A DNA stretch of 64,000 nt from Costus lasius (GCA_027563935.2 CM050446.2:30383501-30447500), one strand, 5' to 3'. Positions 1 to 13,282 are shown, numbered from the stretch's first letter. Notes: generated from the sequence alone by a model not told the origin. Numbers and translations: made by a program.

Positions 1-145
1 AGACATTATTCAGAAGTACAATTATTGCAGCAGACAATGTAACAAACTGAATAACAACCATGCCTTTATAAACATAAAAGTTTATTACATGATACTGATA
101 CAATCCCAATGCCTCAAACATTAGCCTTAAGGGCATACCCCAACA
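1..145 (-). repeat. Element A 3' LTR (first 145 bp only)
   Basis: It matches 7386-7530 with one substitution seen (AATGCC here against AAGGCC at about 7498). On the minus strand it begins TGTTGGGGT at 145, directly after the polypurine tract. The rest of the LTR lies to the left of the window. Confidence 0.95.
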
Positions 146-157
146 ATCTCCCACTTG
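146..157 (-). promoter_or_regulatory. Element A polypurine tract
   Basis: The minus strand reads AAGTGGGAGAT immediately before the LTR. This is the expected plus-strand priming site, and the same word precedes the 3' LTRs of B, E, F and G. Confidence 0.85.
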
Positions 158-165
158 CACTTAAT

Positions 166-3100
166 CTAATGGTTGAGAAATCTCAAACCCATATTATTAC
201 AGTGCTTCTCATGCTTCTGCTGCGCCAGAGGCTTAGTAAGCGGGTCTGCCAGATTGTCATCTGTATGAACCTTGCAGACTTTGATCTCGCCACGATCTAT
301 GATCTCCCGGATCAAGTGAAACCGTCTCTGTATGTGCTTGGACTTCTGGTGCGACCGTGGTTCCTTTGCCTGTGCGATTGCTCCAGTGTTATCACAGAAG
401 ATAACCAAAGGATCTGCACTCGAAGGAACAACACCAAGTTCTCTCACGAACTTACGAATCCACACTGCCTCCTTGGATGCTTCCGAGGCTGCAACATACT
501 CGGCTTCTGTTGTGGAATCAGCAACAGTTGACTGTTTGAAACTCTTCCACACCACTGCTCCTCCATTCAAGCTAAAAACATAGCCTGATTGCGATCGGAA
601 ATCATCCTGGTCAGACTGGAACGAAGCGTCAGTATATCCTTCAATACTGAGTTCTTCCTGACCACCATATATCAAGAACATATCTTTGGTCCTCCGCAGA
701 TATTTTAAAATGTTCTTGACCGCAATCCAGTGTGCCTGACCTGGATTACTTTGGAACCGACTGGTCACGCTTAACCTGTAAGCGACGTCTGGGCGAGTAC
801 ACAACATCGCATACATAATGGACCCAATAGCCGAAGCATAAGGCGTATTGTCCATTTCATCTTTCTCAGTCTGTGTTTGTGGACACTGACTCTTCGAAAG
901 ATTCAGACCATGTCTGACTGGAAGATATCCTTTTTTAGAATTCTCTAAATGAAATCTCTCCAGGACTTTATCGATGTAAGTACTCTGGCACAACCCGAGA
1001 AGCCTCTTAGATCTATCCCTGTAGATCTTCACACCTAACACATAGGCTGCTTCTCCAAGATCTTTCATCTGGAAACATTTCCTTAACCATGCCTTAACCG
1101 CATGCATTTCAGGAATGTCATTTCCAATGATTAAGATATCATCGACGTAGAGGACTAGGAAAGTAATTACGCTCCCACTAAACCTCTTATATACACACGG
1201 GTCATCTTCGTTCTTGATGAAACCAAACTCACTGATTGATTCATCAAAATGAATATTCCAGCTTCTCGATGCTTGTTTAAGTTCATAAATAGACTTCTTT
1301 AACTTGCATATTTTATGACGATCTGATGGATTAGTGAAACCTTCTGGTTGTGTCATATACACATCCTCATCCAGATTTCCATTAAGGAAAGCTGTCTTCA
1401 CATCCATCTGCCAGATCTCATAATCATAATATGCAGCTATCGCGAAAAGAATCCGAATAGACTTAAACATGACTACAGGTGAGAAAGTTTCATCATAATC
1501 TATCCCGTAGATTTGTTTGAAACCTTTCGCAACTAGCCTGCCTTTATAGGTAACCACGTTACCATCCATGTCAATCTTCTTCTTGAAGATCCATTTACAG
1601 CCTATAGGGATAACTCCCGAAGGCGGATCAACCAAATCCCAGACTTGGTTATCTGACATGGAGTCCATCTCGGCTCGCATAGCTTCAAGCCATCTTGCTG
1701 ACTCCGGTCCACTGACCGCATCCGCATAAGTGAGGGGTTCATCATTATCAATGATGTAGACTCCGTCATAGCGCTCAGGCTGTCGACGGATCCTTCCCGA
1801 TCTTCGCGGTTCCCGTGATATCTGAGCCTCAGGTTGTTCAATAACCTATTCTACCGGCTCAGGCTCATCCAACTGTGCTTGACTACTTTGTCCTTCTTCT
1901 GGATTCTCATCCAGCTTTATTTCTCTCCCACTGGCCTCTTGCAGAAGAAACTCCTTCTCAAGAAAAATAGCCGTCCGAGCAACAAACACCTTGTTCTCTT
2001 TGGGATCGTAGAAATAATAACCCTTAGTTTCCTTATGGTAACCGACAAAGATACATTTCTCAGATCTGCTCTCCAGTTTCCCAGAGGCGAGCTTTTTGAC
2101 ATAAGCCTCGCAGCCCCAGATCCTGATAAATGTCAAGCTTGGCTGTTTCCCATACCATAACTCATATGGCGTCTTTGAAACGGCCTTGGATGGCACTCGG
2201 TTTAGTACCTTTGCAGCTGTCTCTAGTGCAAAACCCCAAAAGGAGTAAGGTAGAGTAGCCTGACTCATCATAGAACGAACCATATCAAGTAACGTTCTAT
2301 TTCTCCTCTCGGACACACCATTCCATTGCGGTGTTCCTGGCGGAGTGAGCTGTGAGATAATCCCACACTCCTTCAGATAGTCAGTAAACGCATGACTCAA
2401 GTATTCTCCACCTCGATCAGAATGAAGTGCCTTGATATTTCGGCCTAGCTGATTCTGTACTTCATTTTTGAACTCTTTGAACTTGTCAAAAGATTCACTT
2501 TTATGTCTCATTAAATAGACATACCCATACCTACTGAAATCATCAGTAAAGCTAATGAAGTACTGATAGCCACCTCTGGCATGTTTACTAAATGGCCCAC
2601 ACACATCACTGTGTATAAGGTCAAGTAAACCTGAAGCCCTTTGACCTTTGTTAAGAAAAGGTGACTTCGTCATTTTGCCCATTAAACAAGCCTTGCATGT
2701 ATCAATCTCCTTGTAGGAGAATGATCCCAGCAGTCCATGATCATGCAACCGCTTAATGCGTTTCTCGTTAATATGGCCTAAACGACTATGCCATAGCAAG
2801 GTGCTGTCATCAGCATACTTGGCTTTCTTAATATCAATATTTTGTATAGAACATTCCATGTCCAACATGAATAACCCATTGTTAATTGAACCAGTTGCAT
2901 AAACAATATTATCAAGAGAAAGAACACACTTTGAAATATTGCATTCAAAGGAAAATCCCTTCCTGACAAGAGCAGGAATAGAGATAATATTTTTAGTAAT
3001 ACTGGGAACAAAGTAACAATTGTCTAGTTCCAATACAAGTCCAGATGGTAAAGAAATGAAATAGTCTCCTACAGCAACAGCAGCAACCCGTGCCCCGTTT

Positions 3101-4047
3101 CCAACGCGTAGGTCCACCTCATGCTGTCCCACCTGCCTTCTTCTCTTGAGTTCCTGTACATTTGAACAAATGTGAACTCCACATGCAGTGTCCAACACCC
3201 ATGATATAGAAGAAGAAAACATGACCTCAGTCACAAAAATACCTGAGCCAGAAGCGAAGCTTCCCCTCTTATCTCCTTGGAGCGCTTTACAGTCCTTTTT
3301 CCAGTGACCTAGCTGGCCACAGTGGAAACATCTGTATTCCTTTGACCGCTTAACTTTTTGCTTCAGAGCCTTGCTGTAATTCTTGACAGGGGTCTTGCCC
3401 TTCTTCCCCTTCTTCTTGTTCCTAGAAGGAACCATTAAGACAGAGGTCGAAGGCTTTCCCTTCAGAGTTTCCTCAGTAGTCAAGAGCATATTCAGCAGCT
3501 CTGCCGGAGTACAATTGATTTTGTTCATATTAAAGTTAATGATGAACGCATCGAAAGAGGGCGGGAGAGACTGCAGAATAATGTCTACAGCAAGTTCCTG
3601 ATTGATGGTATGCCCCAGTTTCTCTAGAGCCTCCTTGTGCCCAATCATCTTGAGCACGTGAGCTCCCACTGGGCTCCCTTCAGCCAGTTTGCTCTGAAAG
3701 AACAGCTTTGTCAGATTATAGCGTTCTGTCCTCGCCTGTGCAGCATACAGCATCTTGAGGTTTGCTATCATGTCTATATCAGACATATCCTCATGCTGAC
3801 GCTGCAGCGGTGGCGTCATAGACGCTAGCATCAGGCAAGCGACATCAATGCTATCATTGACGTGCTTTTCATAAGATTCCCAAACCGCCCTTGCGGCGTT
3901 CGGAGCGGGTTGAGGCGGTATAGCCGTCTCGAGGACATATAGTTTCCTCTCTGCCTTAAGAACAATCTTAAGGTGTCCGAACCAGTCTGAGAAGTTCGGC
4001 CCAGCAAACTTCTCTCTTTCCAGTAGGGATCGCACATTGAAGCTCAT
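166..4047 (-). pseudogene. Element A gag-pol polyprotein, one in-frame nonsense codon
   Basis: This frame encodes the copia capsid and replication enzymes. Domains in order: Gag (residues 1-230) with a basic KKKGKKGK stretch and a CCHC zinc knuckle (CFHCGQLGHWKKDC, about 237-250); aspartic protease around LDTACG (about 284); integrase with its HHCC region (about 417-454) and acidic residues at HSDVCG, HSDRGGEY and SERRN; reverse transcriptase with YVDD (about 966); RNase H with YTDASF (about 1137). The start at 4047 is the conserved MSFNVRSLLEREKF. A TAG at 1846-1848 replaces the CAG seen in B and G, and downstream the same frame stays open to 166, so a single substitution splits the gene. 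Another change from B and G is a Gly-to-Glu in the RT motif IYGLKQA. In total it is about 1293 codons, one fewer than B and G because of a lost Ser near the protease. Confidence 0.92.
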
Positions 4048-5850
4048 GGTGTTCGTTGCTGCAGGTATCTACAACAATGCCAGAACAGCAAGGTCAGTAT
4101 CAATGTTAAGAATCAATCAGGACTTAAGAATGATTCTTTTTCTCACTATTTTATCTGGCTGAAAAATCCAGCAAAACAGCCCGAAAGAGTAGAACTCTTT
4201 TAGTGAGATGGGATCCAGATTTCATACTTGGTCTCCGCGTCCCGCTCAGGCGAGATAAGATGCACAGAGAGTACAAGCACTAATCTCTGGTAGGCAGTCC
4301 CTGCCAATCGCCAACCCGTGCGATTCCCCTTCATCTGGGCAATCCAGCAGACTGTGCCAACTGAGTTGGTACAACACAATCTCTGACCCCTCAGATGGCT
4401 GCCTCCATGCGCTACCATATGCGCCACATATGTAGGCTACATGGTCAAGCTGACCCGACCTACTCCCTGGACCACCACGTGCTATGCTGAGCAACGAGAA
4501 GCGATAAATCCCTTCTCTGTAACACGCAGGTGTAATCCCGCACCGTCTGAAGATAGATGGACGTGCCCACTGAGTGGGTACAACACGGCTCCAACGATAA
4601 TCAGAATAGTGAGGTTTCGCGTCAGAAGGCTTACGAGCTTGATATTTTAGCGTTGGATTTTAACGGTCTTTTATCTTCTTCACTATCATACAATACCTAT
4701 GGTGATAGCAGAAGATAAATAAATCATGCTGTTCTAATTGTTTAAACAATAAAAGAAAGCATGGATCTTATGTGGTAAAAGCCCATAAAGCCTAAGTAAG
4801 ACCTTAACCTAACTTAAGTCTTCACTTGCTTTTCTTCATGGGTCTTTTGCTGCTCATCTGGCCCAACCTAGGGCCCAAGCGCCATCTGCAGCTCAGGTGC
4901 GCCTACCAGGGAAAATGCGCCTGTCCCAGAGTCGAACCCCGGACCTCCCACCTGGTCAAGCCACTGCTGCATGCGCCAATGCCATGTGTGCTCTGTGCTC
5001 TTGTCTGATTAATTTACAAATTAATCTATCTAGACAAGATTGACTCGCAGGTCAATTACATTTTATAAATTAAATGCAATGTGATGTGCAGATCACAATA
5101 AAAATTAATTTACAAATTTTAACCAGGCTCGCAGGCCCCAGCACAGCACACATTAAGTAGGCGTCCCACATAAGATTAAATAAACAAGCAAATGGCATCA
5201 ATCAGCATGTGATCCAATCATGAAAATTAAATTTTGAAAAACCCCATAGGTATCAATTTTAATTTCCTTATTTGCCCTACAACCTTATAATGGTCCATTA
5301 CTAGGGATCCACTCATCCAACCTAGTCAGATCCACTGCCCTTGCATGCACCAAGTCCTAACTGACTTGAGTCGACCCAGTGGTCAACTATGCATGCGCCA
5401 GGGCTGAACAACCACAATGAAGTCTGGCAAGCGGGTGTGACCCCGGGCCTAACTCATGCGCGTTCATTGGTTGTCTCAATCAGATATCGCTACACGCCTG
5501 TCTGCAGTCGACCTATAGCCATCTGGTGCTTGCGCACAGATGCTATCTGGTCGACCCATCAAGGCTGTCAGATAATCTGATTAGACTTGTTTGGATCTAA
5601 GCTAGGGGATGACTTCAACCCTAATAACCCGTCTAAGGGTTTACAGCAGGCGCAATTAAATCTAATGGAAGCGCGCAAGTCGTTAAGTTTTTGTTGAGAA
5701 AAACAACAACAATAAGAATTAAGCGCCACCTTCATACATGCGCAAAGATGAATACACAATATGTAACTTTCGCATGTCATAGATTTAAGCATCCTTTCAA
5801 TCATGGATCACAAAACATATAGCAATCATATAAATCATGCGTTAACCCTC
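4048..5850 (-). other. Element A 5' untranslated leader
   Basis: About 1.8 kb lies between PBS and gag, typical of Angela/BARE elements, where the leader is thought to carry dimerisation and packaging signals. It holds two short hairpins with TCA loops on the element strand (4566-4578, CCCAC/GTGGG; 4357-4369, CCAAC/GTTGG). A frame of about 80-128 codons also stays open here and in B and G, but in A its ATG is changed to AAG. No known protein is recognised. Confidence 0.7.
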
Positions 5851-5862
5851 GCTCTGATACCA
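5851..5862 (-). promoter_or_regulatory. Element A primer-binding site, initiator tRNA-Met type
   Basis: The minus strand reads TGGTATCAGAGC, two bases after the LTR end TTCA. This is the standard complement of the 3' end of plant initiator tRNA-Met. Confidence 0.93.
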
Positions 5863-5864
5863 AT

Positions 5865-7530
5865 TGAAGGTTTGCATAAGGGGGCGAAACCCTATCTCAT
5901 AGGCGCATATGGGAATAAAGGCAGCGGAAAGGGGGTTTCTAGATCTTGCATGCTATATGATCAACAAAAATGACCCGATTGCAAATAGAGAAGGATCATA
6001 CCATAGCCATTTCTAGATGGCGTCTTGGAAACAAAGATCGAAATGGATCTTCTCCAGAGGTGACGCACACAATTGATGTCGCCTACTCCCTTTGGCGATC
6101 CTTGTGCTAGCAAGGTCCCAAGGAGTCCTTGTCGAGTGAAAGGGAAGAGAACTTCTTGGCTTGGCGATTTTTCTCTTGTCGTCTATTCCTCTCCTTCACC
6201 CAAGAATGCCTCAAGACCGAAAGCCAAAATGGCGACAAGGCGTGAAGAGGGAAAACGTGAAGCGTGGTCACGTTGAGAAGTGCTATCCAAAAATAGCATG
6301 CCACTTCTCCACATGCGATCTTGGGTTTACCCCAATCGCAAACTCCACTTCACCTTTGAACCACGCGCTCATCCATGAGCCGGTTCACTTTGGTTTGGTT
6401 CAATGACCAAACACCCCAAGCCATAAGTCCAGATCACATTAAACCCTAAGGTTCCAGATCTGACCGTTCATCTCTTTGATGCTCCTGATCTCACCGATCT
6501 AGCATCCATTCTCTCGATCGAAGCTTACCAATCTAAAGCCCTAATCAATCAAACATGATCAGACCAGATCTCACTTACAATCAGAGATTAAATCCCTTTA
6601 AACTGAACCCAAACAATTCAGTCCACACGATCTGACTTAAGTAAGCCATATCATCAAATTGTGCGACCCTGAGGGTTTCCTTTAAATGTCGGTAACGATA
6701 ACTCATGTTATCACGATCAGTGAGGGGTATCTAGCAACACATCACTGTCTCCCGATATAAAGAAAAGAGTCTTCCAAGACTACACCCAAACCATAGCACA
6801 AGTGTGAATCAACTCACTAGGCATACATAATTCCTTTGCCACTGGATGTTCTTATTGGACAAGCGTGTCAAGCCTGTAACTCCAATATGATGAGCATGAT
6901 TAGATCAGATGAACACAGTCACCTGGGTATGGCCATACACTTTCTCAATCATCTCATCCAGGGGGGCCCCTTTAGAACATCACACTCCAATTAAGGAGAC
7001 GGCAATCCTATATCTATCACTAGTGCCCTAACCTGACTCAAGCTCATCATCCAAGATAGTCTATAATCATTATGTTTCAAATGATATTGAACTACCTCAA
7101 AACAATGACAATCATCATTTAGAAAACACAAGTGATCTCAAGTCAGAGGAAATGTGCCACTTGTCGCAATCAAGGAATATTCACATTGTGACAAGCAATT
7201 GAATAACCTAGTAGGGTCTGTCCAGTACATCCAATGCACCCATGAGTCTACATCTTATTCCATGCTCGAAGCATCCTATAAGATTAGAACACATATTAGT
7301 CTCAATCATATCAAGGCTGTCTCATGTTCACCAAGATATATCGACTAAGGACTTAACTGCATGTCAGCCTAGCTGAACAGCTTTGAGACATTATTCAGAA
7401 GTACAATTATTGCAGCAGACAATGTAACAAACTGAATAACAACCATGCCTTTATAAACATAAAAGTTTATTACATGATACTGATACAATCCCAAGGCCTC
7501 AAACATTAGCCTTAAGGGCATACCCCAACA
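5865..7530 (-). repeat. Element A 5' LTR, 1666 bp
   Basis: It runs on the minus strand from TGTTGGGGT (7530) to CCTTCA (5865), with PBS following. It is the same family as the B and G LTRs and solo LTR S. It contains the conserved dyad GTATGGCCATAC, a diverged ACARGC/GCTTGT dyad, and the family block with the AGGGTTTCC and GTCGCACA words. No gene is seen inside it. Confidence 0.93.
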
Positions 7531-7574
7531 CGCCTCCCTTAGGGTTTCGGCCCCCTAGATTAAGGGGACTTTCA
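7531..7574 (+). repeat. Element B 5' LTR, last 44 bp
   Basis: It is identical base for base to the last 44 bp of B's 3' LTR (14937-14980) and ends GGGGACTTTCA before the PBS. Its abrupt start marks the insertion site of A. Confidence 0.93.
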
Positions 7575-7576
7575 AT

Positions 7577-7588
7577 TGGTATCAGAAC
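7577..7588 (+). promoter_or_regulatory. Element B primer-binding site (initiator tRNA-Met type, one mismatch)
   Basis: TGGTATCAGAAC lies two bases after the LTR end. A and G have GAGC where B has GAAC, a G-to-A change. Confidence 0.9.
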
Positions 7589-9397
7589 GAGGTTTTTATA
7601 TATTCATATGATTGCTTATGGTGATCCATGTATGTTGAATGTTTAGATCTAATATTTCTCATCATGCGAAAATACCAGAAAGATGTATTTTGTTTGTGGC
7701 GCATGTATGAGATGAACTTTTGTTGGCGCATGCTTTACATGTTTTAGTTTTTGTTTTCAAAACTTTCATGACATGCGCGACTCACTATAGATCTAAGGCC
7801 TTACTGTAAACCCTTAGACGGGTTATTAGGGTTGAAGTCATCCCCTAGGTTAGATCCAAAATGTCTGATCAGACCATCTGACAGCCTTGATGGGTTGACC
7901 AGATAGCACCTGTGCGCAAGCATCTGGTGGCTATAGGTCGACTGCAGACAGGCGTGTAGCGGTGTCTGATTGAGACGACTAGTGAACACACATGAGTTAG
8001 GCCCGGGGTCACACCCGCTTGCCAGAACTCATGAGGGTTGTTCAGCCCTAGCGCATGCATGGTTGACCTTTTGGTCGACTCAAGTCGGTTAGGACTTGGT
8101 GCATGCAAGGGCACTGGATCTGACTAGGTTGGATGAGTGGATCCCTAGTAATGGACCGTTGTAAGGTAGTGAGGGCATATAAGAAAATTAAAATTGATGC
8201 CTATGGGGTTTTCAAAATTTAATTTTCATGATTGGATCACATGTTGATTGATGCCTATGCTTGTTTATTTATTCTTATGTGGGCTGCCCATGTTAAATGT
8301 GTGCTGTGCTGGGGCCTGCGTGCCTGTATTAAAATGTAAATTAATTATTGTGATCTGCGCATCACATTGTTTTTAATTTATAAAATGTAATTGACCTGCG
8401 AGTCAATCTTGTCTAGATAGATTAATTTGTAAGTTAATCAGACAAGAGCACAGAGTACACTTGGCAGAGGCGCATGCAGCTTGATGCTAGACCAGGAGGG
8501 AGGTCCAGGGTTCGACTCTGGGACCAGGCGCATTTTCCCTGGTGGGCGCACCTCAGCTGCAAATGGCGCTTGAGCCCTGGTTTGGGCCTAATGAGCAGCT
8601 AAAGACCCATGAAGAAAAGCAAGTGAAGACTTAAGTTAATTAAGGTCTTACTTAGGCTATGGGCTTTTACCACATAAGATCCATGCTTTCTTTTATTGTT
8701 TAAATAAGTAGAACAGCATGATTTATTTATCTTCTGCTATCACCATAGGAATTGCATGATAGTGAAGAAGATAAAAGACCGTTAAAATCCAACGCTAAAA
8801 TATCAAGCTCGTATGCCTTCTGAAGCGAAACCTCACTGTTCTAATTATCGTTGGAGCCGTGTTGTACTCACTCAGTGGGCACGCCCATCTATCTTCAGAC
8901 GGTGCGCGATTACACCTGCGTGTTACAGAGAAGGGATTTATCGCTTCTCGTTGCTCAGCATAGCACGTGGTGGTCCAGGGAGTAGGTTGGGTCAGCTTGA
9001 CCATGTAGCCTACATATGTGGCGCATATGATAGCACATGGAGGCAGCCATCTGAGGGATCAGAGACTGTGTTGTACCAACTCAGTTGGCACAGTCTGCTG
9101 GATTGCCCAGATGAAGGGGAATCGCACGGGTTGGCCATTGGCAGGGACTGCCTACCAGAAATTAGTGCTTGTACTCTCTGTGCATCTTATCTCGCCTGAG
9201 CGGGACGCGGAGACCAAGTATGAAATCTGGATCCCATCTCACTAAAAGGGTTCTACTCTTTCGGGCTGTTTTGCTGGATTTTTCAGCCAGATAAAATAGT
9301 GAGAAAAGAATCTTTCTTAAGTCCTGGATTGATTCTGAACATTGATACTGACCTTGCTGTTCTTGCATTGTTGTAGATTCCTGCAGCAACGAACACC
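7589..9397 (+). other. Element B 5' untranslated leader
   Basis: This is collinear with the leaders of A and G. It carries hairpin 1 at 8867-8879 (CTCAC/GTGGG, one U-G pair) and hairpin 2 at 9076-9088 (CCAAC/GTTGG). An ATG-initiated 128-codon frame at 8813-9199 overlaps both hairpins. It has no family resemblance and I do not call it a gene. Confidence 0.7.
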
Positions 9398-12300
9398 ATG
9401 AACTTCAATGTGCGATCCCTACTAGAAAGAGAGAAGTTTGCTGGGCCAAACTTCTCAGACTGGTATGGACACCTTAAGATTGTTCTTAAGGCAGAGAGGA
9501 AACTGTATGTCCTCGAGACGGCAATACCGCCTCAACCCGCTCCGAACGCCGCAAGGGCGGTTCGGGAAGCCTATGAAAAGCACGTCAATGATAGCATTGA
9601 TGTCGCTTGCCTGATGCTAGCGTCTATGACGCCACCGCTGCAGCGTCAGCATGAGGATATGTCGGCTATAGAGATTATAGCGAACCTCAAGATGCTGTAT
9701 GCTGCATAGGCGAGGACTGAACGCTATAATTTGACCAAGCTTTTCTTTCAGAGCAAACTGGCTGAAGGGAGCCCAGTGGGAGCTCACGTGCTCAAGATGA
9801 TTGGGCACAAGGAAGCTCTAGAGAAACTGGGGCATACCATCAATCAGGAGCTTGCTATAGACATTATTCTGCAGTCTCTCCCGCCCTCTTTCGATGCGTT
9901 CATTATTAACTTTAATATGAACAAAATCGATTGTACTCCGGCAGAGCTGCTGAATATGCTCTTGACCACTGAGGAGACTCTGAAGGGAAAGCCTTCAACC
10001 TCTGTCTTAATGGTTCCTTCAAGGAACAAGAAGAAGGGGAAGAAGGGCAAGGCCCCTGTCAAGAGCTACAGCAAGGCTCTGAAGCAAAAGGTCAAGCGGT
10101 CCAAGGAATACAGATGTTTCCACTGTGGCCAGCTAGGTCACTGGAAAAAGGACTGTAAAGCGCTCCAAGGAGACAAGAAGGGAAGCATCGCTTCTGGCTC
10201 AGGTATATTTGTGACTGAAGTCATGATATCTTCTTCTTCTATATCATGGGTGTTGGACACTGCATGTGGAGTTCACATTTGTTCAAATGTACAGGAACTC
10301 AAGAGAAGAAGACAGGTGGGACAGCATGAGGTGGACCTACGAGTTGGAAACGGGGCACGGGTTGCTGCTGTTACTGTAGGAGACTATTTCATCTCTTTGC
10401 CATCTGGACTTGTATTAGAACTAAACAGTTGTTACTTTGTTCCCAGCATTACTAAGAATATTATCTCCATTCCTGCTCTTGTCAGGAAGGGTTTTTCCTT
10501 TGAATGCAATATTTCAAAGTGTGTTTTGTCTTTAGATAATATTGTTTATGCAACTGGTTCAATTAACAATGGCTTATTCATGTTGGACATGGAATGTTCT
10601 ATACACAACATTGATAATAAGAAAGCCAAGTATGCTGATGACAGCACCTTGCTATGGCATAGTCGTTTAGGCTATATTAACAAGAAACGCATTAAGCGGT
10701 TGCATGATCATGGACTGCTGGGATCATTCTCCTATGGGGAGATTGATACATGCAAAGCTTGTTTAATGGGTAAAATGACGAAGTCACCTTTTCCTAACAA
10801 AGGTCAAAGGGCTTCAGGTTTACTTGACCTTATACACAGTGATGTGTGTGGGCCATTTAGTAAACATGCCAGAGGTGGCTATCAATACTTCATCACATTT
10901 ACTGATGATTTCAGTAGATATGGTTATGTCTATTTAATGAGACATAAAAGTGAATCTTTTGACAAGTTCAAAGAGTTCAAGAATGAAGTACAAAATCAGC
11001 TAGGCCGAAATATCAAGGCACTTCGTTCTGATCGAGGTGGAGAATACCTAAGTCGAGAATTTAATGACTATCTAAAGGAGTGTGGGATTATCTCACAGCT
11101 CACTCCGCCAGGAACACCGCAATGGAATGGTGTGTCCGAGAGGAGGAACAGAACCCTACTTGATATGGTTCGCTCCATGATGAGTCAGGCTACTCTACCT
11201 TACTCCTTTTGGGGATTTGCACTGGAGACAACTGCAAAGGTACTAAACCGAGTGCCATCCAAGGCAGTTTCAAGGACCCCATATGAATTATGGTATGGGA
11301 AACAGCCTAGCTTGACATTTATCAGGATCTGGGGCTGCGAGGCTTATGTTAAAAGGCTCGCCTCTGGGAAACTAGAGAGCAGATCTGACAAATGTATCTT
11401 TGTCGGTTACCCTAAGGAAACTAAGGGTTATTATTTCTACGATCCCAAAGAGAACAAGGTATTTGTTGCTCGGACGGCCATATTTCTTGACAAGGAGTTT
11501 CTTCTGCAAGAGGCCAGTGGGAGAGAAATAAAGTTGGATGAGAATCCAGAAGAAGGACAAAGTAGTCAAGCACAGTTGGATGAGCCTGAGCCAGTTGATC
11601 AGGTTATTGAACAACCTGAGGCTCAGATATCACGGGAACCGCGAAGATCGGGAAGGATCCGTCGACAGCCTGAACGCTATGACGGAGTCTACATCGTTGA
11701 TAATGATGAACCCCTTACTTATGCGGATGCGATCACTGGACCGGAATCAGCGAGATGGCTTGAAGCTATGCGCGCCGAGATGGACTCCATGTCAGATAAC
11801 CAAGTTTGGGATTTGGTTGATCCGCCTCCGGGAGTAATCCCTATAGGCTGTAAATGGATCTTCAAGAAGAAGATTGACATGGATGGTAACGTGGTTACCT
11901 ATAAAGGCAGGCTAGTTGCGAAAGGTTTCAAACAAATCTACGGGATAGATTATGATGAAACTTTCTCACCTGTAGCCATGTTTAAGTCTATTCGGATTCT
12001 TTTCGCGATAGCAGCATATTATGATTATGAGATTTGGCAAATGGATGTGAAGACAGCTTTCCTGAATGGAAATCTGGATGAGGATGTGTATATGACACAA
12101 CCCGAAGGTTTCACTAATCCATCAGATCGTCATAAAATATGCAAGTTAAAGAAGTCTATTTATGGACTTTAACAAGCATCAAGAAGCTGGAATATTCGTT
12201 TTGATGAATCAGTCAGTGAATTTGGTTTTATCAAGAACGAGGATGACCCGTGTGTATATAAGAGGTTTAGTGGGAGCGTGATTACTTTCCTAGTCCTCTA

Positions 12301-13282
12301 CGTCGATGATATCTTGATCATTGGAAATGATATTCCTGAAATGCATGCGGTTAAAGCATGGTTAAGGAAATGTTTCCAGATGAAAGATCTAGGAGAAGCA
12401 GCCTATGTGTTAGGTGTGAAGATCTACAGGGATAGATCTAAGAGGCTTCTCGGGCTGTGCCAGAGTACTTACATCGATAAAGTCCTGGAGAGATTTCATT
12501 TAGAGAATTCTAAAAGAGGATATCTTCCAGTCAGACATGGTCTGAATCTTTCAAAGAGTCAGTGTCCACAAACACAGACTGAGAAAGATGAAATGGACAA
12601 TACGCCTTATGCTTCGGCTATTGGGTCCATTATGTATGCGATGTTGTGTACTCGCCCAGACGTCGCTTACGGGTTAAGCGTGACCAGTCGGTTCCAAAGT
12701 AATCCAGGTCAGGCGCACTAGATTGCGGTCAAGAACATTTTAAAATATCTGCGGAGGACCAAAGATATGTTCTTGGTGTATGGTGGTCAGGAAGAACTCA
12801 GTATTGAAGGATATACTGACGCTTCGTTCCAATCTGACCAGGATGATTTCCGATCGCAATCAGGCTATGTTTTTAGCTTGAATGGAGGAGCAGTGGTGTG
12901 GAAAAGTTTCAAACAGTCAATCGTTGCTGATTCCACAACAGAAGCCGAGTATGTTGCAGCCTCAGAAGCATCTAAGGAGGCAGTGTGGATTCGCAAGTTC
13001 GTTCAGGAACTTGGTGTCGTTCCTTCGAGTGCAGATCCTTTGGTTATCTTCTGTGATAACACTGGAGCAATCGCACAAGCAAAGGAACCACGGTCGCACC
13101 AGAAGTCCAAGCACATACAGAGACGGTTTCATTTGATCCGGGAGATCATAGATCGTGGCGAGATCAAAGTCTGCAAGGTTCATACAGATGACAATCTGGC
13201 TGACCCGCTTACCAAGCCTCTGGCGCAGCAGAAGCATGAGAAGCACTGTAATAATATGGGTTTGAGATTTCTCAACCATTAG
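9398..13282 (+). pseudogene. Element B gag-pol polyprotein, three in-frame nonsense codons
   Basis: It has the same 1294-codon copia polyprotein layout as A and G: Gag, CCHC knuckle (CFHCGQLGHWKKDC), LDTACG protease, HHCC integrase, YVDD reverse transcriptase and YTDASF RNase H. Stops occur at 9707-9709 (TAG for CAG, in gag), 12170-12172 (TAA for AAA, in RT just before the YVDD block) and 12719-12721 (TAG for TGG, between RT and RNase H). All segments remain in one frame, so there is no frameshift. The start MNFNVRSLLEREKF corresponds to MSFNVRSLLEREKF in A and G. The gag stop alone would prevent any full polyprotein, so B cannot be autonomous. Confidence 0.92.

Larger units (their letters stand above)
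1..7530 (-). mobile_element. Element A: Ty1/copia retrotransposon, Angela/BARE-like, 3' LTR cut by window edge
   Basis: Read on the minus strand the order is 5' LTR (7530 to 5865), PBS, a leader of about 1.8 kb, one gag-pol frame (4047 to 166), a polypurine tract and the first 145 bp of the 3' LTR. Gag-PR-IN-RT-RH order defines Ty1/copia. The integrase and RT wording, the long leader and an LTR beginning TGTTGGGGTATGCCCTTAAG resemble Angela/BARE elements; this lineage call is from memory of the family. A interrupts the 5' LTR of B: the last 44 bp of B's LTR follow immediately at 7531, so the right TSD copy should be CGCCT (7531-7535) and the left copy lies outside the window. The two LTR pieces differ at one of 145 bases, so insertion is recent. 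Confidence 0.93.

Noticed and set aside
109..531. Plus-strand 140-codon frame over the end of element A
   Set aside because: It is the antisense shadow of the RNase H region of A; the same shadow appears opposite B and G.
2778..3011. Minus-strand 77-codon frame within A, and a like one in G at 59806-60039
   Set aside because: Out-of-frame shadow of the protease-integrase region in the real gag-pol frame.
4441..4650. 69-codon frame in the A leader opposite the hairpins (also in B at 8795-9004)
   Set aside because: Antisense to the leader, with no known family; openness follows from copy similarity.
5851..5862. TGGTATCAGAGC considered as part of a tRNA-Met gene
   Set aside because: Only the 12-base 3' complement is present, next to an LTR end; there is no cloverleaf. 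The same holds for the other primer sites.
7154..7348. 64-codon frame found in every Angela-like LTR (also 13485, 49554, 55416, 62853)
   Set aside because: It recurs because the LTRs are copies, is antisense to the elements, and matches no domain.
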